From Bacteroidales bacterium (GTDB taxonomy: Bacteria; Bacteroidota; Bacteroidia; Bacteroidales; Tenuifilaceae), in the NCBI GenBank assembly GCA_020636845.1, contig JACJXD010000012.1:5539-69538 (forward strand): a stretch of 64,000 bases of DNA, read 5' to 3'. The notes beneath the pieces are model-generated. The model had not been told where the DNA came from. It made no database searches and saw only the letters and a list, made by a program, of their open reading frames with translations. Below are positions 52,994 to 61,573 of this stretch, piece after piece. The position numbers and the translations under genes were made by a program. Position 1 is the first letter of the stretch, and each line of letters opens with the position of its first letter.

Positions 52994-54430
52994 TCAAACT
53001 CTTCCGCAGTTATCGGCTAATGGGTCGTTATATGTTGAAGTGTTTAAGTTAACGGGATTCGAAAGTATATTTTTCCTCAATAGGAGTTTGCCCGGATTAA
53101 GGCCATTTACTAATTGTCCATTTTTAATGGTCATGTTGCCGCGAAGCAAAACATACTCCGCTTTGCCGTTCACCTTAAAACCTTCGTAAATGCTAATATC
53201 TGCCTTTGAATGGTGATTTTTTGCACTTATTGTTCGTTGGGCATTTGGATTCCATATAACAATATCGGCATCGGAGCCAACAGCAATTTCCCCTTTTTGA
53301 GGGTATAAACCAAAAATCTTTGCCGCCTGTGTGGCAAAAATATCAACTAGTTTGTTAAGGCTTATTTTGTTGTTTTTAACACCGAAGGTGTAAAGCAGTT
53401 CCAACCTATGTTCGATACCTCCTGCGCCGTTGGGAACCTTGCGAAAGTCGTTTATTCCGAATTCCTTTTGGGCTTGCGAAAAAGGACAATGGTCAGTACC
53501 TACCGTTTGAATAACGTTATTACTTATACCTTCCCAGAGCAGGTCGTTATTGTTGGCGGAGCGTATGGGTGGGCTGATAATATATTTTCCCGATTCTGCA
53601 AAGTTGTCGTTATACACCGAATCGTTAAGCGTAAGGTATTGCGGACAAGTTTCTGCAAAAACTTGCTGTCCGCTACGTTGGGCTTGCAGTATGTGTTTTA
53701 CCGATTCGCCCGAAGATACATGAACTATGTATAACGGACAATTTGTTTGATCGGCAAAGGCCATTGCCCGCTTTACTGCCGATACTTCGGCCGATTCGGG
53801 ACGACTTAAAGCATGGTATTTTGGAGTAACTTTTCCTTCTTCGAAAAATTGATTTCGAAGTTTATCAACTTCATCGCCAAGTTCACAGTGCGCTGTTACC
53901 ATACCTCCGTGACTTGCAACATCGTGCATAACATGGTAAAGTTCGTCGTCGTTTAAGCCAACGGTTTCTTTGTATGCCATGTATATTTTAAACGATGGAA
54001 AACCTCGTTCGATGCAGTTGGCTATTTGCTCCTCGATTGTTTTATCCCATTTAATAGGGCTTACATGAAAGCTGTAATCCGTTAACGAGTCGGTTGCTTC
54101 GGCAATGCGCTTTGTAAGCGCTTCGTCGAGAGTTTCCGATTTACTGGGAGTTACAAAATCGATAAACGTGGTAGTTCCACCGTATAGTGCGGCAATGCTT
54201 CCCGATTTAAAATCGTCGATGGAGCAACCGGCAGGAGTTGGAAGGTGAAGGTGTACGTGAGGGTCGATTCCTCCGGGTAAAACGTACATGCCTTGAGCAT
54301 CGATAACCGTATCGGCCTTTTCGTTAATTTCAGGGGCAATTTCCACAATGCTTTCGCCCGAAATTAAAACATCAACACGTAATGTTTGTGTTGATGTAAC
54401 CACTGTGCCATTTTTAATCAGTATGGACAT
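52994..54430 (-). CDS. hydA: Dihydropyrimidinase / hydantoinase-type amidohydrolase
   Basis: 478 residues. Metal-site motifs of the family: GGIDPHVHLHLP (about 57-68), the carbamylated Lys in FKIYMAYKETVG (near 150), VTAHCELGDE (near 183), LYIVHVSSGESV (near 240), and GTDHCPFSQAQKEFG with the catalytic Asp (about 315). The C-terminal part has ADIVIWNP. It opens cyclic diamides such as dihydropyrimidines or hydantoins. Next to ygeY, ygeW and xdhC it probably hydrolyses a ureido or hydantoin intermediate; this is a pathway inference. It begins seven bases after the upstream GNAT-fusion gene. Confidence 0.95.
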   Translation of the reverse strand: MSILIKNGTVVTSTQTLRVDVLISGESIVEIAPEINEKADTVIDAQGMYVLPGGIDPHVHLHLPTPAGCSIDDFKSGSIAALYGGTTTFIDFVTPSKSETLDEALTKRIAEATDSLTDYSFHVSPIKWDKTIEEQIANCIERGFPSFKIYMAYKETVGLNDDELYHVMHDVASHGGMVTAHCELGDEVDKLRNQFFEEGKVTPKYHALSRPESAEVSAVKRAMAFADQTNCPLYIVHVSSGESVKHILQAQRSGQQVFAETCPQYLTLNDSVYNDNFAESGKYIISPPIRSANNNDLLWEGISNNVIQTVGTDHCPFSQAQKEFGINDFRKVPNGAGGIEHRLELLYTFGVKNNKISLNKLVDIFATQAAKIFGLYPQKGEIAVGSDADIVIWNPNAQRTISAKNHHSKADISIYEGFKVNGKAEYVLLRGNMTIKNGQLVNGLNPGKLLLRKNILSNPVNLNTSTYNDPLADNCGRV

Positions 54431-54437
54431 GATTTAT

Positions 54438-55067
54438 TTACGATTCTATAAGTTTTAAGTATTTTCCCGTTTGTTCAGAGTAAATAAAACCTAATTTTTC
54501 TAAATATTTGGCATGAGAATTATTGCATGCTTGTGCCCAAACTTTAGTAAATCCGGTGTCGATAAACTCTTTGCTGAGCCAGTAGTAAACGTACCTGCCG
54601 TTTTTAAAATCCCGATATTCCGGAAGGACATAGTCCAACTCTACCTCTAAAGTTTTTTCGTCGGTTCTATGGGCAATAAAAACACCTGCAACGACCATGT
54701 TGCGAAGGACAAGAAAGCAAACAGTTTTTTCGCTAGGGTTGAATTTAAATTGAGGGAAAAACTTTTTAATATCGTTTTGATGAAAATCGATAAATTTTAA
54801 AAAGTACTTGTTTTCGGCTCTTACTTGTAACACCTCGAAAATATCCTTTTTAGAGTATATCTGTAAAAGGTAATAAGCATCGGTAATAACTATTAACCCG
54901 TTTAGTACCCCAACGGGAATGGCGCCAATTAAAAAGCCGTAAATAGAAAATAGTAATGCTCCGGAAAAGTTAATCCACCTAAACTTAACGATGGAACTCA
55001 TTGTCATTGAAATGGCAATTATTACCGAAGCGGTGTAACCTATCCACTCTAATAGTTGTGCGCTCAT
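54438..55067 (-). CDS. Membrane protein with YgjV-like and GNAT acetyltransferase parts
   Basis: 209 residues from ATG 55067 (MSAQLLEWIGYTASVIIAIS); the frame is open another 48 codons upstream but the chosen start opens the first membrane helix. Residues 1-80 have three to four hydrophobic helices resembling the YgjV/inner-membrane family (MTMSSIVKFRWINFSGALLFSIYGFLIGAIPVGVLNGLIVITDAYYL). Residues 95-205 look like a GNAT domain (VCFLVLRNMVVAGVFIAHR, LDYVLPEYRDFKNG, VWAQACNNSHAKYLEKLGFI). It may acetylate or bind a small molecule at the membrane. Seven bases before hydA, so co-transcribed with it. Confidence 0.72.
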   Translation of the reverse strand: MSAQLLEWIGYTASVIIAISMTMSSIVKFRWINFSGALLFSIYGFLIGAIPVGVLNGLIVITDAYYLLQIYSKKDIFEVLQVRAENKYFLKFIDFHQNDIKKFFPQFKFNPSEKTVCFLVLRNMVVAGVFIAHRTDEKTLEVELDYVLPEYRDFKNGRYVYYWLSKEFIDTGFTKVWAQACNNSHAKYLEKLGFIYSEQTGKYLKLIES

Positions 55068-55185
55068 ACTGTTATCTTTTTCACTTGCAAAGGTACGAAT
55101 AATGAGAATAGAATTAAGCCGTTTTTGTGATTTGTGAATAATTAACGTAAAAATGAATTTACATTCTAACTTATTGATTGGGCAA

Positions 55186-55217
55186 ATAAAAAAGGCGATG
55201 AAATTTAACACCGCCTT
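55186..55217 (-). terminator. Rho-independent terminator of the 209-residue lipoprotein gene
   Basis: AAGGCG / CGCCTT stem extended by TG/CA pairs with a T-run on the minus strand, 18 bases past the stop codon. Confidence 0.75.
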
Positions 55218-55235
55218 AACAATTATAAATACTTT

Positions 55236-55865
55236 CTATTTTTTTAACCTTACCGATAGCGGGTTATATCCGATTTCTTTAAATCCAATAATGCCGTATG
55301 TAGTTTCACCTTTTTTAAGTTCTTTGTTAAAAATATTATAATCAATAAGTTCGTTTAAGAGTTTGTTGTTTGCTGAATTTGCTACAGCCATATTTCCGGC
55401 AGTAACGGTTGGACCTATAAATAGTCCGATAGGGTAAACTTCTGTAGAGGTACTTGTAGGTGTATTGTGTGTGACTGTAAGATTCAAAAAAGTTAACAAC
55501 AAAAAGGGCAGATATGCAGGGGTATGCTGCTTAATAGAATTTTTAATAGCAGTAGGCTCTAACAGAAAAATTTGATTACCTCCAGAGTAGAAGACTAAAT
55601 CCCTGCCAATATTTATTGTAGTGTCTGTAAAGTTTGTAATTCTAACGGCAACTACTTTAATATTTTTTTTATACTCTTTATTTGCATACTTATTGTCTCC
55701 CTTTCCTCTTAAAACATCATATTGGTATGACAATTCTATTCCATCTTGCAGGTCATGTGCTCCGTAATTTATAGAAGGAGGATTGATAGGCTTATAAGTA
55801 GCCGCACAACTTGCTAGTAAAAAGCAGTTAATTAAAATAAGTAATTTAAAAATGGTCTTTTTCAT
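55236..55865 (-). CDS. Lipoprotein of unknown function
   Basis: 209 residues. Lipoprotein signal LINCFLLASCAATYKP (Cys 20). The mature part has a beta-rich body (GIELSYQYDVLRGKGDN, VVAVRITNFTDTTINIGRDLVFYSGG) and one strongly hydrophobic patch (TPAYLPFLLLTFLNLTVTH, about 118-136) that might be a membrane-associated helix. The end GIIGFKEIGYNPLSVRLKK is regular. I recognise no named family. It has its own terminator and no co-transcribed partner. Confidence 0.7.
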   Translation of the reverse strand: MKKTIFKLLILINCFLLASCAATYKPINPPSINYGAHDLQDGIELSYQYDVLRGKGDNKYANKEYKKNIKVVAVRITNFTDTTINIGRDLVFYSGGNQIFLLEPTAIKNSIKQHTPAYLPFLLLTFLNLTVTHNTPTSTSTEVYPIGLFIGPTVTAGNMAVANSANNKLLNELIDYNIFNKELKKGETTYGIIGFKEIGYNPLSVRLKK

Positions 55866-55957
55866 AAATTAATTTATGTTAGTTATAGATGCTTAATTTT
55901 TTGATATGTTGATAATAGCAAGGATGAAACTCTATAGTAAAAAATTGATAACTATGT

Positions 55958-55990
55958 TATTAAAAAGGATGCCGTAGTACGACATCCTTT
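55958..55990 (-). terminator. Rho-independent terminator of the SecD-like lipoprotein gene
   Basis: AAAGGATG / CATCCTTT stem plus an inner CGT/ACG pair with a loop of two bases, and T-rich sequence on the minus strand, 60 bases past the stop codon. Confidence 0.75.
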
Positions 55991-56049
55991 ATATTAAAGG
56001 TAGATAAAATCTACATATCTGCAAATAGAAATAAAAGATATTTACTTTT

Positions 56050-56907
56050 CTATTTCAATACTTTAAAAGTAATAGGTAAGGACTGGTTGTTAATTAGTGC
56101 TTTTAGTACGTTTAACTCGTTCAGTGTGAAATTTCCGGTTATTGCGCAATTTCCACCTTTTATTTCGCTTCGAACAATGGGAGCGCTGTAAACTTTGTTG
56201 TCAATAACAATGGCTAAAGGTTTGTTTAAGTTACTTTTCGAAATATTCTGAAAAATAAGAGAGCCTTCTTTATTAAAAGTTATGAGCAACTCATTGTAAA
56301 ATTGTTTACTCTGCCTTACAGCCGTTTTTGATACCAACGATTTGTTTATAGCTGCCGGTGTTTTGAGCAGGTACAAGCTGTAAATTTCATCGCTTTTTGA
56401 AGTTTTTGACCATGCAAATTTAATGTCTTCAAAGTTATGAGTAGCCAAGCAAGAATCAACTGTTGCTATGTTGGGCTCGTTACAAAAACCTAAAGTAGCC
56501 GGAGAGATAGATGCATCGTTGTTATTTTGTGGAACGATCAGTAAACTGATAAGTTTACTATCGCTACTTAGCAATTTAATAACATCGCTTCTGTTGTAGG
56601 TTTCGAAAAATTCAATTTCTCCTTTAGATGTTAGCAAGGGGAGAATTTCATTACAATCAACATCCTGACTTAACGTTACTTCCAACATATTTTGGTTGGT
56701 ATTTACCGAAACATCATAGTCCTTAATTCCATAATCGCTTAAGCGTTGCTTAATAATAGAACAGGATTGATTTAGTGACTCTTGATTTGCCTGTTCAACA
56801 CACTGAAGTTGTATAACCTGGTTTTGTTTTGATGCTGATTTTGGGCATGAAGTTAATGCCATGCTGCTTAGTATTGCTGCTAGTAATATATAAATTATCG
56901 ATTTCAT
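56050..56907 (-). CDS. Stand-alone SecD-type periplasmic (P1) domain, lipoprotein
   Basis: 285 residues. Signal MKSIIYILLAAILSSMALTSCPKS with an acylatable Cys at about residue 21. The rest aligns in order with the first periplasmic domain of Bacteroidota SecDF: IIKQRLSDYGIKDYDVSV (P1 base), LEVTLSQDVDCNEILPLLTSKGEIEFFETY, then after a head insert PLAIVIDNKVYSAPIVRSEI, GGNCAITGNFTLNELNVLKALI. The SecD membrane helices (12-TM SecDF core) are absent, so it cannot be a translocase itself. It may modulate or mimic SecDF, or bind exported proteins. It lies 78 bases after a small membrane protein on the same strand. Confidence 0.8.
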   Translation of the reverse strand: MKSIIYILLAAILSSMALTSCPKSASKQNQVIQLQCVEQANQESLNQSCSIIKQRLSDYGIKDYDVSVNTNQNMLEVTLSQDVDCNEILPLLTSKGEIEFFETYNRSDVIKLLSSDSKLISLLIVPQNNNDASISPATLGFCNEPNIATVDSCLATHNFEDIKFAWSKTSKSDEIYSLYLLKTPAAINKSLVSKTAVRQSKQFYNELLITFNKEGSLIFQNISKSNLNKPLAIVIDNKVYSAPIVRSEIKGGNCAITGNFTLNELNVLKALINNQSLPITFKVLK

Positions 56908-56985
56908 GATTTTTAAATTTTAATAATTAATAATTCGCCCATCAAGTTTTGATGAGAGTACAATTTGAAATTTTGTAGAAAGAAA

Positions 56986-57393
56986 TTATGAAATTGATGG
57001 AACCTTGTCGTTGTTTAACGAGGTTTGAAAGTGCAATAATCGGATGTGGGATATGTATGGCTTAACTTTTATAAACTGTTCTTTATAAAAGCGAAACCGT
57101 TTGTTTTCTATAGAATTTGAATACAATAACCTAACCGTGTTGTTATTAAAAGTTTTAACCGAAAATATTTCGCAGTCAGGTAGTAAGTTATCAAGGGTGT
57201 GAAGCGTAAAAGGAGCAACAACAGTTGCCGTATGGTTTGCTTCCGAAACAAGTTCGATGGTTCTATGTTGACTAAAAAGAGAGTCGTTGTTAAAACTTTG
57301 GCTTTCTTTGAAAATTATTAAAGCAAGAAGAAACAGGCCTACAAGTAAAGCCTTTTTTATTGCCATTTCGATATGTTCTTCTTGCCTGTTCAT
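56986..57393 (-). CDS. Small signal-anchored protein of unknown function
   Basis: 135 residues. One membrane segment (ALLVGLFLLALIIF, about 15-28) is followed by a 100-residue periplasmic part (LFSQHRTIELVSEANHTATVVAPF, LLPDCEIFSVKTFNNNTVRLLYS) without a recognised domain. The start could also be Met 10. It is upstream of the SecD-like gene on the same strand and downstream of the nuclease-like gene, so may belong to the accessory gene string. Confidence 0.6.
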   Translation of the reverse strand: MNRQEEHIEMAIKKALLVGLFLLALIIFKESQSFNNDSLFSQHRTIELVSEANHTATVVAPFTLHTLDNLLPDCEIFSVKTFNNNTVRLLYSNSIENKRFRFYKEQFIKVKPYISHIRLLHFQTSLNNDKVPSIS

Positions 57394-57453
57394 ACATTTC
57401 CAAAGTTATATAATTAATTTGATAGCGCAAAAAATATGTATAAGTTGAGGTCC

Positions 57454-58668
57454 TTATAATTCTATATTTTTTATGTGTTTCAATATATTCAATATTTCTG
57501 TTAGAATATCTTTAAGTTTTTCGGATAACTCATTATTTGCTATTGATAACCATAGTTCCTGAGAATCGAAATCAAATTCATTTTTAGTGAAGTAATGTAA
57601 AAAAAGCCAGTTAGAATAGTTTTCGTCTTTTAAATAGCCACCTAATTCCTTAGAGATAATTTTTTTTGATTCGTTAAAAATCTTTGCTTCACAAACAGTA
57701 TATATTCCAATGCTAAATCCTTCGTAGTTTTTCTCGAATCCGAAAGATATTGATGTCCCAAATTTTGACTTAGGGAATTTAAAACTAAAATATCTTTCTT
57801 CCTTTCCCTCAAAATTATCATTTTCAGTTTCAAGGTTTAACTCTTTACCAATTCTTTCTAATTGTTCTTTTAATTTATAAATTAAAAATTTTTTTAAACC
57901 CTCAATATTATTGCTAATATCAAAAGCAGCAGAAATATTTTCTGCATTTTTTCCTAAAAGATTAACAATCTCATTTCCCATGGCTTTAATATTTGATTTT
58001 CCTGTTAAGTTTCGAATTAGGTAGATATACTGCTGAATAGATTCTCTTACTATTGGTAAAGAGGAAGATGCTTGGTGGCAATCTTCGAGCCACGATAGAA
58101 TCATTTCTTCGTATGAAATGCAATAAAAATTTTCGTTTTTTTTGAGGCTATGTTTATCATTATTAATGCTAGTAGCAGATGGAGCATGGCCATCTAAAGT
58201 AAGGTAAAGAAGCAAGTTGTTCTTATTTTTTGCATAAGCGAAATAACGTATAAGTTGATTTTCTTGATCACTTGCGTAGATTTTGTTTTCAATGATAATT
58301 TTTTGACCTTTTTTGTCCCAAATTAGAATATCTATATATCCTCCCTCACTTTTGTCTTCATTAATAGGGCCAATATGATATTCTACAAAAACTTTTGCAT
58401 CGAAACAGTAGAAATTACTTAATAGAATATTATTACTAATTATTCTAGATAAATGATTAATAAATAAGTTTAAATACATTGCACCTTGTCCATGAGATCC
58501 ACGTGGATTTAGGAATTCTGCTAGAATTGCGGAGTGAGTACGAACCTCATTAGTTGTAAGGTTTAGAATTTTAAAAAGATTAAAGTTTTCACCTGTGAAT
58601 CGAGCTATTTCTTGATAATGCTTCCTTATCAAAGTTGCTTCAACAAGTAAATTTTCTAATTTATACAT
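57454..58668 (-). CDS. PD-(D/E)XK nuclease superfamily protein
   Basis: 404 residues, no signal peptide. The N-terminal helical part (TGENFNLFKILNLTTNEVRTHSAILAEFLNPRGSHGQG, about 25-62) followed by the nuclease core around 107-130, GGYIDILIWDKKGQKIIIENKIYA, gives the Asp...Glu-x-Lys pair (ID..x(10)..ENK) of the PD-(D/E)XK fold; DQENQLIRY follows as the conserved helix. This resembles the PF14281-type nuclease family common near defence or mobile genes. The DNA target is unknown. It lies 53 bases downstream of the lipoprotein gene in the same string as the WYL and AAA genes. Confidence 0.85.
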   Translation of the reverse strand: MYKLENLLVEATLIRKHYQEIARFTGENFNLFKILNLTTNEVRTHSAILAEFLNPRGSHGQGAMYLNLFINHLSRIISNNILLSNFYCFDAKVFVEYHIGPINEDKSEGGYIDILIWDKKGQKIIIENKIYASDQENQLIRYFAYAKNKNNLLLYLTLDGHAPSATSINNDKHSLKKNENFYCISYEEMILSWLEDCHQASSSLPIVRESIQQYIYLIRNLTGKSNIKAMGNEIVNLLGKNAENISAAFDISNNIEGLKKFLIYKLKEQLERIGKELNLETENDNFEGKEERYFSFKFPKSKFGTSISFGFEKNYEGFSIGIYTVCEAKIFNESKKIISKELGGYLKDENYSNWLFLHYFTKNEFDFDSQELWLSIANNELSEKLKDILTEILNILKHIKNIEL

Positions 58669-58721
58669 ATCTCAGGTATTTGAAAAATTAGTGATAAATA
58701 TAATTCTAAATTAAAAAAATA

Positions 58722-59243
58722 TTATTTCTTTTCTCCGTTATTTTCAACGGTAGTTGTTACATATATTTGGTCGTCTTCGGTATATTGAGCCGTGTACGAT
58801 ATGTCATATTCTAAGTAATTGCCCAAATTAATGCTGGCTCCGCAATTACATTTTTTTAATTCTTTTTCAATGCCATTAATTCTAATTCCATTCAGGTAAA
58901 TAATGCCTGCATTAAGCGCGCTGTCAATTAATGTTTCTAATTTACTGTCAGTGTCATAATTGGTGAAAAACTTAGAGAATGATTCTAAATTATTGAAGTA
59001 ATTCGGATATCCCAGTCGTTTTGATTGTTTACTGAACTTCTCAAATTGTTCTATGGCCTTTGGATCGTTTTTTAAATATACCATTAATTCCAACTTGCTT
59101 TCGTTTTCAGTTAAATACTCTAACGCATTTTCAATTGCCATTCTTTGAACCTGAATATCGGTACATTTAGGAGTTGAGTTTGAATTACATGCAGTAAACA
59201 AGATGCCAATAAACAATAGCATTGTAAGTGGTTTTGTTTTCAT
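58722..59243 (-). CDS. Small lipoprotein, unknown function
   Basis: 173 residues from ATG 59243 (MKTKPLTMLLFIGILFTACNSN, lipid Cys near residue 19); the frame continues upstream but this start gives the proper signal. The mature part is helical and charged (AIENALEYLTENESKLELMVYLKNDPKAIEQFEKFSKQSK), then beta (INLGNYLEYDISYTAQYTEDDQIYVTTTVENNG). No known family. It starts 29 bases after the WYL regulator gene. Confidence 0.7.
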   Translation of the reverse strand: MKTKPLTMLLFIGILFTACNSNSTPKCTDIQVQRMAIENALEYLTENESKLELMVYLKNDPKAIEQFEKFSKQSKRLGYPNYFNNLESFSKFFTNYDTDSKLETLIDSALNAGIIYLNGIRINGIEKELKKCNCGASINLGNYLEYDISYTAQYTEDDQIYVTTTVENNGEKK

Positions 59244-59272
59244 GATTTTTGTTTTTAGTGTGGTTTTATGTT

Positions 59273-60172
59273 TCATATATAATAGGTATTTAATTCTTTT
59301 ACAACTTCCGATATTTTATTTATAAGGCTTTGTGGTTGCAGGACTTGCACTTCGGCGCCAAACGAAAGTAGTTCCATTACCAAATCATGCGTTTCGTATG
59401 TATAAATGCTTATGCGTAATTCTTCTTCATTATCGAGTAGTGTTTTTTGAGATTCGTGCAATGGATAAGATTTAATGTACTTACCCTGAAAAGGGTCGAA
59501 GGATAAAATTATTTCCGATGGTTTGGCATTGTCGGGTTTAATAATGCCAAAGCAGTTTTCAAAAAAGTTGTTAGGATTAAAATCTGACGGGAAGGCAAAT
59601 TTACGTTTAGTTACTTCAAAATTTTTCATTCTATCAAGTGCAAAGGATTTAATTTTTTCGTCTTTGAAATCTTTCGAAAGAACATACCATCGTCCTTTAT
59701 ATTCTTTCAAAGAATATGGAGAAACCTCTCTGGACGTGCTGAAATTTTCGTAGAATTTATGGTAGTTGAATTTTAATACGAAATTGTTTTTAATGGCATA
59801 AAGAATTCCGTAAATATATTCCGTACCAATGGAGCAGTGCTTTTCAACTAAAACGTAAGGGGCAAAGTGTTGTCCCATACTAAGCGAGTTAAAAACATCA
59901 AATGCTTCTATCATTCGGTTGTTAAATCCGGAATGTTCGTCTTCGGCAATGTAATACTGGTTATAACCATTACATTTTATATCTATATTGAAAATAGTTC
60001 TTATTTCGCTAATATCGCGCTGAAATGTTCGCCGTGAGATATTTTTCGGCGTATCCATTAATTCAAACTCTTGTTCGATATAATCGTTTATCTCATCGAA
60101 GGTTGCTTTATAGGAATTGCGTAATTTTTTAATAATTAGCAGGTACCTGATGATATAATCTCGTTTAGTCAT
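59273..60172 (-). CDS. WYL-domain transcriptional regulator
   Basis: 299 residues: N-terminal winged HTH (ISRRTFQRDISEIRTIFNIDIKC, about 42-64), WYL domain (FVLKFNYHKFYENFSTSREVSPYSLKEYKGRWYVLSKDF, about 130-170, with the conserved RWYVL strand) and a C-terminal WCX-like extension (residues 215-299). Such proteins bind nucleic-acid-derived ligands and often repress defence or DNA-damage genes. It starts 19 bases after the AAA ATPase gene, in the same operon. Confidence 0.9.
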   Translation of the reverse strand: MTKRDYIIRYLLIIKKLRNSYKATFDEINDYIEQEFELMDTPKNISRRTFQRDISEIRTIFNIDIKCNGYNQYYIAEDEHSGFNNRMIEAFDVFNSLSMGQHFAPYVLVEKHCSIGTEYIYGILYAIKNNFVLKFNYHKFYENFSTSREVSPYSLKEYKGRWYVLSKDFKDEKIKSFALDRMKNFEVTKRKFAFPSDFNPNNFFENCFGIIKPDNAKPSEIILSFDPFQGKYIKSYPLHESQKTLLDNEEELRISIYTYETHDLVMELLSFGAEVQVLQPQSLINKISEVVKELNTYYI

Positions 60173-60191
60173 AATATATGCGGTATTTAGT

Positions 60192-61295
60192 TTATAAAGT
60201 ATTGAAACCTATTTTAGTAGAAAAGTCTTCAAAACACTTATCATCGTAATTATAAATTTCCGAAACAGTCATGGGGTTTTCGATGACAATATTTTTACCA
60301 ATTTTATTTGCTAATGCTTGTGCTTTTTTTGTTTCGAGTTCTTTAAATTCATAGCGAGCAATCAACCTCCCTTTTCTAAGTATTGCATCGTCAATTCTTT
60401 TGATGCTTGCGTTAAAAGTACAAATAACATTTAGCGAGAGGGCGTCGGAGAGAAGTCCATCCCCGAGGTTTAGCAAATTTTGTATTCCAATTGAGTTAAC
60501 AGCGCCATTTACACGAGGAGTTAGAATGTTTTCGCAATCTTCCATTACTAAAATGGAATTAGGCTGTTCTGAAATAAAAGGTAGAAAACTAGGGGAGTTT
60601 AAAGCGTCAATCATATTTGACGGGAAGTAGATAAATTTTCTATTAATGCTATTTATTAAATGGCGAATATAGAATGTCTTTCCAGTTCCAAATTTTCCAT
60701 GGAGCAGGATAAGCCCATTTTTTCCTTTTGTATTTAATGAATTAAAAATTATGTTGTGTACATTTTTAAAGTCTTCATTGTAGTTTACAGATAAATCAAT
60801 AGCAAATGGTTTAACATTGAATTCAGTTAGTTCAAAGTTGTTTAAAGATTTTTGTACCATGTAGAATTTGCGATTAATTTCCGTTTCTGCCTTGAATTCC
60901 TCGGTCATCCTAATAATTTTTTTTAGTTCTGCATCTTGGATGTTGGAACTGTAGTATATTTCTACGATGCTATCATAAACTTTTACAATTAGTTCTTTTT
61001 TTAAAATGAGTATAATATCCGAGTTTTTATAGTTAACCTGTGAAGGCTCATTAAAAATAGTTTCATCGTTTCTTATTATTTGATTTTGGTTCAGCGAATA
61101 CTGTTGTACGATTTTATCGACAAGTTCCTTATTCTTTATTTCAGTTCTAATTCTGTATTTTGAATAATATTTGCCAAAAAGTTTAACAAACAGTTTCCCA
61201 CAGTGTAAATTGTCCATTGCCACACCAAACAAATCGTTATTTTTTCTATTGAAAAGTTTCCCCGATGCAAAGTATTCAATTATACTTGATTCCAT
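60192..61295 (-). CDS. AAA-family ATPase with unknown N-terminal domain
   Basis: 367 residues. Residues 1-190 are a domain I do not recognise (beta/alpha, e.g. NDLFGVAMDNLHCGKLFVKLFGKYYSKYRIRTE). Residues 195-345 are an AAA module: Walker A GKFGTGKT (about 199-206), Walker B ILVMEDCEN (about 246-252), sensor-1 Asn in CTFNAS and an arginine-finger-like DDAILRKGRLIARYEF, the form seen in Bcs1/FtsH-type AAA proteins. It presumably remodels a protein complex. It is the first gene of a string that includes a WYL regulator, a lipoprotein and a PD-(D/E)XK nuclease-like protein. Confidence 0.85.
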   Translation of the reverse strand: MESSIIEYFASGKLFNRKNNDLFGVAMDNLHCGKLFVKLFGKYYSKYRIRTEIKNKELVDKIVQQYSLNQNQIIRNDETIFNEPSQVNYKNSDIILILKKELIVKVYDSIVEIYYSSNIQDAELKKIIRMTEEFKAETEINRKFYMVQKSLNNFELTEFNVKPFAIDLSVNYNEDFKNVHNIIFNSLNTKGKNGLILLHGKFGTGKTFYIRHLINSINRKFIYFPSNMIDALNSPSFLPFISEQPNSILVMEDCENILTPRVNGAVNSIGIQNLLNLGDGLLSDALSLNVICTFNASIKRIDDAILRKGRLIARYEFKELETKKAQALANKIGKNIVIENPMTVSEIYNYDDKCFEDFSTKIGFNTL

Positions 61296-61573
61296 TTGTC
61301 AATATTATTTATTAATGAGACAAAAATATTTATAGCAAGCGACAGAACTTGACGTTGAAAAAAATAATATTATAAATGAAGTTGTTGGGGAAAATTAGTT
61401 TTTTATTTCTTTGAATTATATGTTTCATAATTTGGAATTTAACTATTTTGGACTATTCTATAAAGTTTTTGATTCCTTTCATTTTTCAAATGTATAGTAG
61501 AAGTCAGCCAAACAATGTCGTTTTTTTAGTTCTTTATAGATACTGAATTTATGGTTATGTGGCGAAATGAAAA
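61296..61573. other. Intergenic region upstream of the AAA ATPase gene
   Basis: About 280 A/T-rich bases with no coding frame I can support. A TATTTTTG box on the minus strand (61321-61328) lies 26 bases before the AAA gene's ATG and is a candidate promoter for the AAA-WYL string. No other repeat or operator was recognised. Confidence 0.5.
61321..61328 (-). promoter_or_regulatory. Promoter -7 box (TATTTTTG) for the AAA-WYL gene string
   Basis: Exact TAnnTTTG match 26 bases before the ATG at 61295. The -33 region lacks a clean TTG. Confidence 0.4.

Noticed and set aside
59273..61295. Known defence system (BREX, CBASS or similar) around the WYL gene
   Set aside because: None of the hallmark genes (PglX/PglZ, CD-NTase, Cap effectors) is present; only the regulator type and a nuclease fold are shared.
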